Below, in pieces: positions 6,818 through 15,449 of a DNA stretch of 16,708 nucleotides. The position numbers were made by a program, and so were the translations under genes. A model generated the notes under the pieces. That model saw only the letters and a program-made list of their open reading frames with translations. It did no database searches and was not told the DNA's origin. Within the stretch, counting starts at the first letter, position 1. Each line of letters begins with the position of its first letter. The stretch lies in contig DATKLE010000067.1 in NCBI GenBank assembly GCA_035542575.1, positions 1-16,708 on the forward strand, in the 5' to 3' direction. This DNA is from JAIQET01 sp035542575 (GTDB taxonomy: Bacteria > Acidobacteriota > Terriglobia > Terriglobales > Acidobacteriaceae).

Positions 6818-8908
6818 TTACTGTTGCGATTCCGGCACCAGTTCGCAGAACCGCTCTTCCAGCTTGCACGCCGTCTCGTATTCCTCCCTGGCCAGCTTGC
6901 TTCGGTTCAGGCGCTGGTAGGCGTAGGCGAGATTGACGTGGGCCTCGACCAGCTTGGGGTTCAGTTCCAGAGTCTTCTTGTAGCATTCCACCGCTTTCGT
7001 GAGCTGCCCTGTGCGGCTGTACGAGATGCCAAGTGAATTAAAAACGACAGCGTCGCTGACCCCCAATTCGACCGCCTTGCTCAGGTGTTTGGCCGCTTCC
7101 GCGTAGTTGTGCTGCTCAAACTGGAGAAGGCCAAGGTCGCGATGCAGAGGAGCAAAGTGGTCCTGTATCGAGATGGCCTTCTCGTAAGCCGCAACGGAAG
7201 CCTTCTTGTCCGTTCGGGACTCGATCACAGCCAAGGCGTACCACGCCTGCAGACTCTCTGGGTTCAACTTCAGTACCTTTTCCGCCCACAGCTTCGCTTC
7301 TTCAAACTTTCCGCTGTAAATCAAAGCTCGCGCGAGTCCAGTCATCGCCCACTTGAAGCCTGGGCTCAGCTCCAGGCACCTCCTGAACTGAGTGGCGGCG
7401 TCCTCCCAGTTCTGCTGGGATAACGCGGCCTCTCCCAGGTAGAAGGGCACGATGTACATCTTCGGGTCCTTCTCCTGCACTTGCGCCAGCAAAGACTGAC
7501 CGGTCGCCATATCGCCCGCGTGGAGCGCGTCCTGCGCGGCGAGGATGGTCTGGAACTCCCACAATTTGTCCTTGGGGTCGGGGAGGTTGCCGGTCAATAC
7601 TCCCTCCGGAACCGACGAGCGATACGCGACGTAGCCCAACGCCCGCAGCTTCTCTAAAGCTTCAGGATCCAGCGAGGGACCTCCGTTCTGGCTGGGAGTG
7701 AATGGGTTCTTTTGCAACAGGGCTTGCAGCTTGTCCTTGAGGACGGCGACCGTTGCCGGCTGTTCCGCCGCCAGGTTGTTTTTCTCCTCCGGATCGGCGG
7801 TCACATCGTAGAGCTCAGGTCTGGGCGCATCAATGTACTGGTAACGGCTGGTCTCCAGCGCATGCAGCGGGCTCCAGCCGAAAGAATCAAACGAATAGAA
7901 GGTTTCGCTGTAAGCAACGCTGTCAGTTTCCTTCGCGGAAGCCAGCAGATCCGGTGTCTGAAACTGTGTCGCAATCGGGTCCTTCACGCCCGCCAGCCGC
8001 ACCAGCGTCGGAGCCACCGCAGCGGTCTCAACCGGTCGGGCAACGCGCCCCGGGCGAAAACCGCTTCCCGCAGGCGGTTTCACGATCAGCGGGACCCGTA
8101 CGGTCGCGTTGTAGACGAAGAATCCGTGCTCCTTCTCTCCGTGTTCGCCCAGCGATTCGCCATGATCGCTCAACACAACGACCACGCTGCTCCCGTACAG
8201 CCGGCTCCCTTTAAGCCACGTAATCAGGCGACCCAGTTCGTGGTCGGCATACGCGATTTCACCGTCATAAGGACGGCTGCTGTACTGGGTGCGGTAGGGC
8301 TCGGGCGGATCATAAGGGCTGTGGGGATCGTATAAGTGCAGCCACAGGAAAAACGGCCGGTGAGCAGTTCTCTTCAGCCAGTCCAGGGCACGGGTGACGC
8401 TCATCTCCGCCGGGCGCTCCACCATACCCTGGTTCTTGCCCTTCTGGGAGTAGTCTTCCGGCGAGAACGCGTCGTCGTAGAAATCAAAGCCCCGCGCCAG
8501 CCCCCAGCTTTTATCCAGCACGAAGGCGCTGACCACCGCGCCCGTGGCATAGCCCCGCTGCTTGAAGGCCAGTGCTACGGTGCGAAACCGCTTTTCCAGT
8601 GGCTGCCCGGTGAAATCCTGCACTCCGTTCTGGAAGGGATACATGCCTGTCATGATCACGGCGTGCGATGGCCAGGTCAGGGGAACCTGGGAGATAGCAT
8701 CCTCGAAAACGATGCCATCGTGGGCCAGCGAATCCAAAGTTGGCGTTGCAACGTCGCGGGCACCGTAGCAACCAACATGATCGGCGCGCACGGTGTCGAT
8801 GGTGACAAGAACCACATTCGGGAGAGGCTTGCGCGGCGGTGGATTCGCCGCCAAAATCTGGCCTGAGAAGGCCAGCACACCGGCGCAGAGCTGAGAAATG
8901 AGTTTCAT
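6818..8908 (-). CDS. Secreted sulfatase-fold hydrolase with C-terminal TPR array
   Basis: 696 aa from the ATG at 8908. That start gives a signal peptide (MKLISQLCAGVLAFSGQILA) just before PNVVLVTID, and AGAAGG lies 7 nt upstream. A longer in-frame start would run into the upstream gene. Catalytic domain about 30-427: VTIDTVRAD (Asp38), PLTWPSHAVIMTG (Thr78 where sulfatases have Cys/Ser), LYDPHSPYDPPEPY (Asp194, His196), LSDHGES (Asp248, His249), ELYDVTADPEEKNNL (365-379) and LRALGYV (421-427). At least five TPR-like helix pairs follow, about 450-685. The upstream gene stops 25 bp before this start, so both are probably one operon. It is more diverged from the other two sulfatase-like proteins than they are from each other. 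The TPRs suggest binding of a protein partner in the periplasm; this is inference. Confidence 0.9.
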   Translation of the reverse strand: MKLISQLCAGVLAFSGQILAANPPPRKPLPNVVLVTIDTVRADHVGCYGARDVATPTLDSLAHDGIVFEDAISQVPLTWPSHAVIMTGMYPFQNGVQDFTGQPLEKRFRTVALAFKQRGYATGAVVSAFVLDKSWGLARGFDFYDDAFSPEDYSQKGKNQGMVERPAEMSVTRALDWLKRTAHRPFFLWLHLYDPHSPYDPPEPYRTQYSSRPYDGEIAYADHELGRLITWLKGSRLYGSSVVVVLSDHGESLGEHGEKEHGFFVYNATVRVPLIVKPPAGSGFRPGRVARPVETAAVAPTLVRLAGVKDPIATQFQTPDLLASAKETDSVAYSETFYSFDSFGWSPLHALETSRYQYIDAPRPELYDVTADPEEKNNLAAEQPATVAVLKDKLQALLQKNPFTPSQNGGPSLDPEALEKLRALGYVAYRSSVPEGVLTGNLPDPKDKLWEFQTILAAQDALHAGDMATGQSLLAQVQEKDPKMYIVPFYLGEAALSQQNWEDAATQFRRCLELSPGFKWAMTGLARALIYSGKFEEAKLWAEKVLKLNPESLQAWYALAVIESRTDKKASVAAYEKAISIQDHFAPLHRDLGLLQFEQHNYAEAAKHLSKAVELGVSDAVVFNSLGISYSRTGQLTKAVECYKKTLELNPKLVEAHVNLAYAYQRLNRSKLAREEYETACKLEERFCELVPESQQ

Positions 8909-8933
8909 CGGCGGCCTTCTCTCGGCTGCACCT

Positions 8934-10925
8934 TCAGCGATTTTCCGAGGCTTTCTGACGCTCGACCAAATCACGCTCCCGCCTCGCATTCGCCTCCTGC
9001 CCCAACTCGCTGTAGACGTTGGCCAGGAACATGTGGGCCTCCGCCGACTTGGGATCGATCTTCGCAGCCTGGAGCAAATAGGGCAGAGCCGCCGCCCCAT
9101 TTCCCTGCATGCCATAGAGCCGCCCCAACAGCAGGTTCGCCCTGAAATGATCCGGCTTGAGTTTGATCGTCGTCTGAAACTCTTTCATGGCCTCGGGAAT
9201 CCGCTGTGTCCGCTCGTACACGACAGCCAAGTAGAAGTGCAGCGCGTACGATTGGGGCGTCTTGGCAATGGCCGCTTCAAACTGGGGCGCAGCCTCCGCC
9301 CAGTTGTTGGTCTCGACCAAAGCCTTGCCTAGCTCGTAGCGGGCTGACCCATCATCCGGAAGTTTTTCGGCCGCCTTCCGCAGGAGCGGAAGGGCCTTGT
9401 CCGGCTGTTGCAGGCGCAGGTAGGCTCGCCCAAGCTCGAGGTACGCCAGGTTAGTGTTCGGCTCTTGGGCGAGAACCTTCTCAAGCTTGGGTATGGCCTC
9501 TTCGTAGCGCTCCTCCTGCACGTCAAACAGTGCGTCGGTAAGGAGATTGGCGATTTCGATATGGTCTTTCGGATCGGGCCCCCCTTCGTCGCTGGCACTG
9601 GCAGCAGTTGTAGTGGAAGGCAGATAGCCCAGCGCGCGGAGGTTCTCCGCTTGCTCCGGATCCAGGTTTGTCGCACCGGTGCCGGCACTGCTGGTCTTCT
9701 CCCGGAACCCCTCGAGCTGTGCGGCCAGGGTGTCAGCCACTGCCTTCGAGGCAGCCTCAATATTGTGGTCGGCCTGTGGGTCCGTTGACTGGTCGTACAA
9801 CTCCCGTTTGGGCGCTTGCACGTAGAGATACTTGCCGCTGCGCCAACTGCGCAGAACACTCCAGCCAAAGGCGCGATGAGCGTAAATGGTCTCGCCGTAG
9901 GCAGGGCGGTCGACAGAGGTCCGCCCGGCAGCGGTCGTTGCGCCCTGAGCATTTACCAGGCTGACCAGTGATTCACCCTGCATGGCCGCGGGTACCGCCA
10001 TCCTTGCCACTTGCAACATGGTGGGGGCAATATCGACCAGGCGCACCCGCGTGTCCACGCGCTTGCCCGCCCAGGCCCCTTTGGGGAACTTGATGAGCAA
10101 GGGCACGTGCATGGTCTCATCGTACAAAAAGATGCCGTGATGTTCCTCGCCATGCTCGCCAAAAGCCTCTCCGTGGTCCGCTGTTACCACGATCATGCTG
10201 TTATCGTAGAGTCCGCGGGCCCGTAACCCTCCGAACAGCTTGCCCATGGCTGCGTCGGTGTAGGCAATCTCGCCGTCGTAGCCATCTTTGAACCGCCCTT
10301 TGTAAGGCTCAGGCGGATCGTACGGGCCGTGCGGATCGTAGCAGTGCACCCACAAAAAGAAAGGTCCGCCGGTCTGTTTGCCCAGCCAGGTTAAGGCCCG
10401 CTGCACCACTTCCCCCGCGCGGCGCTCCACACTCTTATAGCGGTCCTCGCCTGCTTTGCGCTGGTGAAAACCGGCGTCGTAGGTACCGAACCCGCGCTCG
10501 AATCCAAACGCAGTCACGTTCTTAGGATCAAGGATCATCGAACCCACAAAGGCGGCTGTCCGATAACCCCGCCGCCGGAGTATGTCGGGCAGGTAGGGCA
10601 AGTCTTTGGTTAGCGGCTCGCCCATGTACTGCAAATGATTGAACTGGGGGTAGGTACCGGTAAGAATCGTCGCGTGGGAGGGAGGGGTCAGCGGCACATG
10701 GGCGTAGCTGTGCGAGAAGACCACGCTCTCGTGCGCCAGCGCATCCAAGTTGGGAGTGAGGCCCAGATTGGAGCCTAAGAAGCCCATGCGATCAGCACGG
10801 GTCGTATCCAACGTGACCAGGATAATGTTGGGGCGCGGTGCGGCTCTGGCGGTTTGCGGGGCACTCGCAGCGCTGGCGCAATCAGCCAGCAGCATCAAGC
10901 ACAGCAACCACCGGAGACCCCGCAT
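8934..10925 (-). CDS. Secreted sulfatase-fold hydrolase with C-terminal TPR array (first gene of operon)
   Basis: 663 aa. The signal peptide is MRGLRWLLCLMLLADCASA with likely cleavage after ASA; the LADC is not a good lipobox. Catalytic domain about 31-435: NIILVTLDTTRAD (Asp40), PLTPPSHATILTG (Thr80 at the nucleophile position), CYDPHGPYDPPEPY (Asp197, His199), YDGEIAYTD (216-224), TADHGEAFGEHGEEHHG (Asp250, His251), ELYDQSTDP (376-384) and LRALGYL (429-435). TPR-like repeats run from about 460 to 655. The formylglycine signature is absent. It is closely similar to the 5065-6798 product, with shared runs such as ADRMGFLGS and SHATILTGTYPQ, implying duplication. No strong Shine-Dalgarno is seen upstream, and the 115 bp before the start contain no clear promoter pair. 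It lies downstream of the TonB receptor but behind that gene's terminator, so it is probably transcribed separately. Confidence 0.9.
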   Translation of the reverse strand: MRGLRWLLCLMLLADCASAASAPQTARAAPRPNIILVTLDTTRADRMGFLGSNLGLTPNLDALAHESVVFSHSYAHVPLTPPSHATILTGTYPQFNHLQYMGEPLTKDLPYLPDILRRRGYRTAAFVGSMILDPKNVTAFGFERGFGTYDAGFHQRKAGEDRYKSVERRAGEVVQRALTWLGKQTGGPFFLWVHCYDPHGPYDPPEPYKGRFKDGYDGEIAYTDAAMGKLFGGLRARGLYDNSMIVVTADHGEAFGEHGEEHHGIFLYDETMHVPLLIKFPKGAWAGKRVDTRVRLVDIAPTMLQVARMAVPAAMQGESLVSLVNAQGATTAAGRTSVDRPAYGETIYAHRAFGWSVLRSWRSGKYLYVQAPKRELYDQSTDPQADHNIEAASKAVADTLAAQLEGFREKTSSAGTGATNLDPEQAENLRALGYLPSTTTAASASDEGGPDPKDHIEIANLLTDALFDVQEERYEEAIPKLEKVLAQEPNTNLAYLELGRAYLRLQQPDKALPLLRKAAEKLPDDGSARYELGKALVETNNWAEAAPQFEAAIAKTPQSYALHFYLAVVYERTQRIPEAMKEFQTTIKLKPDHFRANLLLGRLYGMQGNGAAALPYLLQAAKIDPKSAEAHMFLANVYSELGQEANARRERDLVERQKASENR

Positions 10926-11040
10926 ACGCTAAGAAAGTTTATCACACGCAAAGCGCCCTATCGCTGCTCGCGCTCGCCAGGAACTTCGCAACGCGCCTGG
11001 CCCGACTCTGCGCTCGGTCAATGACAAACCCGCAACCGCA

Positions 11041-11071
11041 GACAAAAAAGGCCGGCCTTGCGGCCGGCCTT
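11041..11071 (-). terminator. Intrinsic terminator of the TonB-dependent receptor gene
   Basis: On the minus strand a perfect 10-bp stem, AAGGCCGGCC / GGCCGGCCTT (11048-11071), closes on a 4-nt loop and runs into six T residues. It begins about 20 nt after the receptor stop codon. This is a textbook rho-independent terminator and separates the receptor from the sulfatase-like operon. Confidence 0.93.
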
Positions 11072-11090
11072 AAGACTTCAGGTTTCTAGT

Positions 11091-14000
11091 TTAGAAATCC
11101 AACCGCAACGCCATTTGCGTAACCCGGTGACCACCGCCATCTCCCGCGGTCGCCGTCAACTGTCCAAAATTGACGTTGGACGAGTTTTGAGCGGTTGTTG
11201 GAGGCAAGAAGTTCGGGTGATTGAACAGGTCGAAGAAGTTGGCCTGGAAGGTCAGCTTGAACCGTTCCGTCACCTTGAACGCCTTGGTCACGTTGAAGTC
11301 CACATTGGCGAAAGAGGGGCCGAAGAGGCTGTTGCGCCCGATCGGCGCATCGCACCAGAGCCCGCCGTGCACCGTAGGCGGACACGTCGCCCGCATCCAC
11401 TGGGTCTTGTCGAAGTAGCACCGGCCTCCGATCTCCGGGTTGTTGATGCAGTCATGGAGTGCGCTTCCGCTCAGCACAGTGCTCTGCGGATTCACACCGC
11501 CCGCTGTCACCAACCGGTCTGTCCGGTAGCCGTCCTTATTGAGGTCGTAGGCGCGGCTACTGGAATACGGCGTGAACGGGTGGCCCGTCTGGTAGCTGAC
11601 AATCGTGTTGACCCCCCAGCCGCCGAGCCAGCGGTTGGTCTTGGCGAAAGGCAGATCGTAGCTTAACGCCACCACGGCCCGGTGACGGGTGTCAAAATCC
11701 GCATTACCGTAGTCAGCGTGGAAGTTCATGTTATCAGTGGGACGCCCTCCAGCAGTCGAACGGTCGAGGAAGAGATCACTGTGCTCGTCCAATGCGTGCG
11801 AGAAGGTGTAGTTGGCGTTGAAGCTCAGGCCCGCCGAGTAGGTCTTCCGCACGGTGGCCTGGAAAGCATGGTAATTGGAGGCGAAGCCATTGCTGCGGAA
11901 GTTGTCCGCACCAATGTTGGGGTTTAGGCGGTCCGAACTGCCGGCGCCCACGCCCGCCACCCGCCCATCAAACGTGTTGGCGTCGCTAAATCCGGTCAGC
12001 TTGTGCCCGAACGTGCCTACGTACTCCGGCTCGAACACATAGCCCTTGGCGAACTCCCACTGAAAACCGAAGTGCGTCTGCTCATAGTAAGGAGCTACGA
12101 TGTTCTGGTCCATGTGCCGTGGGTTCGGCAACGGAGTGAACGCCGGATCATTAAACAGCGCTCTGGTCGTGAACGGGTAGGAAAACAAGTTGGGTTGACC
12201 CGGCCCCGGAGTAGTCAGAGGGCCATAGAAGAACACCGTATTCAGCGAGAAGTACGGTGGGTTGAAGCGGATGTTCTCGAAGGTATTGTTGTAGATGCGG
12301 TCGTACATGATGCCGAAGCCCGCACGCACAACCAGCTTCTGCGTGCCCAGCACATCCCAGGCAAAGCCCACCCGTGGTGAGAAGTTGTTGGTGTCCTTAT
12401 TCCAGATTCCGGCGTTTCGGACCTGGAAAGCCTCGGTGGCGACCCCGGCATAGAACTTGTTGTTCACAGGGCAGAAAATGTTGCCCGTTGTCGGGTCGTT
12501 ACAAGGATCCCCGGTGTTGGGATTGACAATCGGAGTTACGTTCGTTCCGAAGTAGGCGTTCGAGTCAATGCCCGCCTTGAAGTTGTGCGGAGGTCCGAAG
12601 TACTCCCAGCGCAAACCCAGGTTGAGGGTTAAGCGGTTGCTGACGCGCCAGTCGTCCTGCACAAATCCCGCCAGCTCGTTGGCGCGATACCCACGATACA
12701 GGATGGGAGCCTGACTGTTAGTCGAATCGACTGCCGCCTGAAGGTAATAGGCACCGCCGTAGTAGCCACCCCCAGTCAAGCCTAGATCAGCTTCGTTGCT
12801 GAAGTTGAGGTCGGTCATGACGTCTTCAACGCCCCAAGGCAACACAAAGCCGAACTGGCCGTTAAAGAAGGAGGAACCGTTGCGGGTGCGGCGGTATTCA
12901 CCGCCAGCCTTGATGCTGTGCTTGCCATGCACGATGGACAACGTGTCCAGATACTGGAATTGATTGTCTGTGAAGAACTGGGGCAAGCCGGGATACAGGC
13001 CCAAGTCTGCACCCATCCCATCCACCGTGTAATAGGAAGGGATACCGTAGGTGCCCTGCGCCGGAGGAAAGTTCAGCTTATGTCGCAGGTAACCAGCCTT
13101 GAAGGTATTCAGCAAGGTTGGAGTAAACGTATGGTTCCATGTCAAACCCAGAACCTGGCCACGGCCATCCTGGATGTACGTCGGCCCAATGGAATTGGCG
13201 CCACCAAGAAATGGGTCGGTGTACGTCGCGTCCTGGAAGTCATAGAATCCCGACAAGGTGTCGTTGGCGCTGAAGTGATGGTCAACTTTCACGCTAAAGC
13301 GCGCCTCATTTTGTGCCGTTGAATCAGACAGCGTGAGGGGATCATACAGCGGAACCGGATAGACCAAGGTTGGGGTGCCGCCCGGAAATATACCCCGAGC
13401 GGGGTTGGGCGCCAGACCAGCGCTCCAAATGCCATGGCCGGTACAGGGGGCCGGATTTGTAAGGCAGTCAGTAGTCGTATCGTTTACCAGCGGGTAATGC
13501 ATTGCTGGGTTGTTGTGCAGCGTTGTGAAAATCGGCCCAAGCGTGGACGAGTTGGTGAATGCGCCGGGGCAAGGAGCATCCAAGACCGACAGGCAGACGC
13601 CGGGAAATTGGGTACCGGGACCATAGATTCCTGTGCCTTCCGCCCACTGCTGCAATCCGCCACTCTGCACGAAGTCAAGGAACTGCTGGGTGGTGGCTGT
13701 CACTGGTCCAATCGGATAAGCCTGACGGACACGGTGCAATTCCCCGACGCCATACCAGAAGGTCTTGTCTTTAATGATCGGTCCGCCCAGGGAGCCGCCG
13801 AACTGGTTGCGCACCAGGCTGTCCTGGATGCCAGCACGGGTGGAAAACCAATCGTTCCCCGCCAGCGCCTGCACGCGGTTGTACTCAAACGCCGAACCAT
13901 GCCAGTCGTTGGTTCCTGACTTCAGCACGGTGTCAGTAATAAAGCCGCCGCCCTTGCCGTACTCCGCCGAGTAGCTGTTGGTGATGACGCGGTATTCCTG

Positions 14001-14678
14001 AATCGCGTCCGGCGAAATGGAAGTCGCAGCGCCGCCCTTGTCGTAGATCGAGATTTGCCCGCGACCCGCTTGGCCCTGTTCGTTGTTATCCATTCCCTCG
14101 ACCAAGTAGCTGCCCGTTCCTCCGCGCGTTCCGTTGACAACCGCGCCGCGATTCTGGCCGCTGCCATCCTGCGGCACGGCGCCGGCCACCAGTTCGATAA
14201 AGGAGTTCTGGTTGCGGATCTGAAGGGGCATGTTCTGCCAAGTGTTGCGATCCACCAACTGGGAAAGGTCCGATTCGGTGGTCTGCACCACCTCGGCACC
14301 GGCTTCCACCGTCACCTGCTCGGAGGTTGCGCCCAGTTCCAGTTTCACGTCGCGCGTCACCGTCGTACCCACGCTGGTGACGATGCCCGCGACCTTGACA
14401 CTCTTGAACCCCTTGGCTGCCATTTCCAAGGTGTAGGTTGACACCGGCAGCGCCGTGAACCGGTAGACACCGGCAGGAGTTGTGACCGTGCTGCGCTTTT
14501 CGCCGGTCGCAGTATTGACCAAGTTGACCGTAACATTAGCGACGACGGCGCCTGTGGGATCTGTGACCAGACCCGTCAGTTCGCTTGTTCCCTGTGCCCA
14601 GACGATGCCGCTCAGCAATGCCAGCACCCCAAGCACTAGCATGAAGCGAGTCAAGGTGTTGCGAAATGCATATTCCAT
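11091..14678 (-). CDS. Oar-type TonB-dependent outer membrane receptor with N-terminal carboxypeptidase-regulatory domain
   Basis: 1195 aa. The ATG at 14678 is chosen because AGGAGA stands 6 nt before it and the protein then starts with a signal peptide (core LVLGVLALLSGIVWA, cleavage near residue 28). An earlier in-frame start has neither. Order: carboxypeptidase-regulatory-like beta domain at about 33-115, plug at about 120-260 (N-G-T-R-G-G-T-G, V-E-G-M-D-N-N), then a long beta barrel ending in LRLDF with the terminal Phe used for outer-membrane insertion. A D-x-N-x-D-G motif (1045-1050) could bind calcium. All ten cysteines fall in close pairs: 362/370, 405/412, 726/736, 1077/1087 and 1099/1109. 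This family is greatly expanded in Acidobacteriota and is thought to take up large substrates such as oligosaccharides or peptides with TonB/ExbBD energy. No SusD partner or TonB gene is in the window. The substrate is unknown. Confidence 0.95.
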   Translation of the reverse strand: MEYAFRNTLTRFMLVLGVLALLSGIVWAQGTSELTGLVTDPTGAVVANVTVNLVNTATGEKRSTVTTPAGVYRFTALPVSTYTLEMAAKGFKSVKVAGIVTSVGTTVTRDVKLELGATSEQVTVEAGAEVVQTTESDLSQLVDRNTWQNMPLQIRNQNSFIELVAGAVPQDGSGQNRGAVVNGTRGGTGSYLVEGMDNNEQGQAGRGQISIYDKGGAATSISPDAIQEYRVITNSYSAEYGKGGGFITDTVLKSGTNDWHGSAFEYNRVQALAGNDWFSTRAGIQDSLVRNQFGGSLGGPIIKDKTFWYGVGELHRVRQAYPIGPVTATTQQFLDFVQSGGLQQWAEGTGIYGPGTQFPGVCLSVLDAPCPGAFTNSSTLGPIFTTLHNNPAMHYPLVNDTTTDCLTNPAPCTGHGIWSAGLAPNPARGIFPGGTPTLVYPVPLYDPLTLSDSTAQNEARFSVKVDHHFSANDTLSGFYDFQDATYTDPFLGGANSIGPTYIQDGRGQVLGLTWNHTFTPTLLNTFKAGYLRHKLNFPPAQGTYGIPSYYTVDGMGADLGLYPGLPQFFTDNQFQYLDTLSIVHGKHSIKAGGEYRRTRNGSSFFNGQFGFVLPWGVEDVMTDLNFSNEADLGLTGGGYYGGAYYLQAAVDSTNSQAPILYRGYRANELAGFVQDDWRVSNRLTLNLGLRWEYFGPPHNFKAGIDSNAYFGTNVTPIVNPNTGDPCNDPTTGNIFCPVNNKFYAGVATEAFQVRNAGIWNKDTNNFSPRVGFAWDVLGTQKLVVRAGFGIMYDRIYNNTFENIRFNPPYFSLNTVFFYGPLTTPGPGQPNLFSYPFTTRALFNDPAFTPLPNPRHMDQNIVAPYYEQTHFGFQWEFAKGYVFEPEYVGTFGHKLTGFSDANTFDGRVAGVGAGSSDRLNPNIGADNFRSNGFASNYHAFQATVRKTYSAGLSFNANYTFSHALDEHSDLFLDRSTAGGRPTDNMNFHADYGNADFDTRHRAVVALSYDLPFAKTNRWLGGWGVNTIVSYQTGHPFTPYSSSRAYDLNKDGYRTDRLVTAGGVNPQSTVLSGSALHDCINNPEIGGRCYFDKTQWMRATCPPTVHGGLWCDAPIGRNSLFGPSFANVDFNVTKAFKVTERFKLTFQANFFDLFNHPNFLPPTTAQNSSNVNFGQLTATAGDGGGHRVTQMALRLDF

Positions 14679-15058
14679 TGACCGTCTCCTAAGTAGTTGA
14701 AAATTCGTGGAAGTTAAACAAGTAAAGCCGTTGAACAAAACACCTAAAATCTTGTTCCCGAGCGCGATACACTTAACTGCGGGGCTACACAGGTGCAACT
14801 GACATTCCAAAAAGACGGCCAATAACAGTCTTGCTTTCAATCTGTTACAGCGGGCCTCCTGGGATGTTATAGAAATGTGGAGGAACCGCCCGATGTGGGC
14901 TATGGAATCTTGTAGAAATTGAGGGGGTTAGCCCCACTTCCAGCTGACGGCTTGCGCCCCAGTCTGGCCCAGGAACCTGCTCGCTCAACACGTCCTAACA
15001 GGGGCTTCACAAGACCGCGTTTGCGAAAGCAGACGCCTCTGTGTGCCACAATTGCAGC
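14679..15058. other. Divergent intergenic region between TonB receptor and DUF309 gene
   Basis: 380 bp with no convincing gene. The half next to the receptor is AT-richer than the rest of the window and must hold its promoter. Candidates on the minus strand, such as TTGAAA about 160 bp upstream and TTGTTC with a TTTAAC-like element nearer the gene, are all imperfect. A small GGGG-ttag-CCCC dyad at 14924-14935 has no T-run. Confidence 0.4.
14685..14690 (-). promoter_or_regulatory. Shine-Dalgarno AGGAGA that fixes the receptor start
   Basis: AGGAGA on the minus strand is spaced 6 nt from the ATG at 14678. It decides for this start over an in-frame ATG 162 bp further upstream, whose product would lack a normal signal peptide. 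Confidence 0.75.
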
Positions 15059-15403
15059 ATGGACGTGGTGGGCTTTCGGAGGGGCGTTGAGCTCTTCAAT
15101 CGCGCAGAATTCTTCGACGCCCATGAAGTGCTGGAAGACGTATGGCGCGCCGCGCCGGTGGCAGAAAAAAAATTCCTCCAGGGGCTGATCCAGGTCGCGG
15201 TTGCGCTCCACCACTACTCTCGCGGAAATCGAGTGGGGGCGCGCTCGCTGCTGAAGCGGGCGGCCAAGAATCTGGCTGCCTACCCCGGAAACTTCGCCGG
15301 GATCGAAGTGGTTGAGTTACTCGGCTCCATTGCCGAATGGGAGCAAGCTCTGGCCGCGGGCGAGCCGGCACCTCCGCTGCCAACATTCATGATTGCCCCT
15401 TAG
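15059..15403 (+). CDS. DUF309 domain protein
   Basis: 114 aa from the ATG at 15059; an in-frame GTG at 15041 would add six residues (MCHNCS) and cannot be excluded, as neither has a clear ribosome binding site. The DUF309 hallmark is plain: FFDAHEVLEDVWR at 18-30 with the conserved His-Glu pair, then FLQGLIQVAVALHHYSRGN at 39-57 and a GARSLL helix. The family is a small all-helical, probably cytosolic protein of unknown role, and this length is typical. It is followed 46 bp later by the aminotransferase on the same strand, so the two may be co-transcribed. Confidence 0.88.
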   Translation: MDVVGFRRGVELFNRAEFFDAHEVLEDVWRAAPVAEKKFLQGLIQVAVALHHYSRGNRVGARSLLKRAAKNLAAYPGNFAGIEVVELLGSIAEWEQALAAGEPAPPLPTFMIAP

Positions 15404-15449
15404 ATGCCCGGTGCCTCGCCGCCGGCGGAACACTGATACTCTGCGACTG

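Noticed and set aside
6784..6830. Possible shared terminator between the convergent genes
   Set aside because: Only a 4-bp GTGA/TCAC stem is present and there is no T-run on either strand.
8909..9115. Longer start for the 6818-8908 gene
   Set aside because: The added 69 residues are Arg/Pro/Ser-rich, translate the neighbour's coding sequence in another frame, and would bury the signal peptide.
5065..10925. A classical sulfatase utilisation locus paired with the TonB receptor
   Set aside because: The formylglycine signature is missing in all three enzymes, no SusD-like or maturation gene is present, and a strong terminator separates the receptor from the operon.
14679..14840. Longer start for the TonB-dependent receptor
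   Set aside because: The ATG at 14678 has AGGAGA at good spacing and begins a normal signal peptide; the extension does not.
14893..14922. Nine-codon open frame after a GGAGG, resembling a leader peptide
   Set aside because: It is too short to judge, has no regulatory codon run, is not followed by a convincing attenuator hairpin, and lies about 140 bp before DUF309.
14900..15214. Minus-strand open frame opposite the DUF309 gene
   Set aside because: DUF309 on the plus strand has its hallmark motifs; the opposite frame has no recognisable domain.
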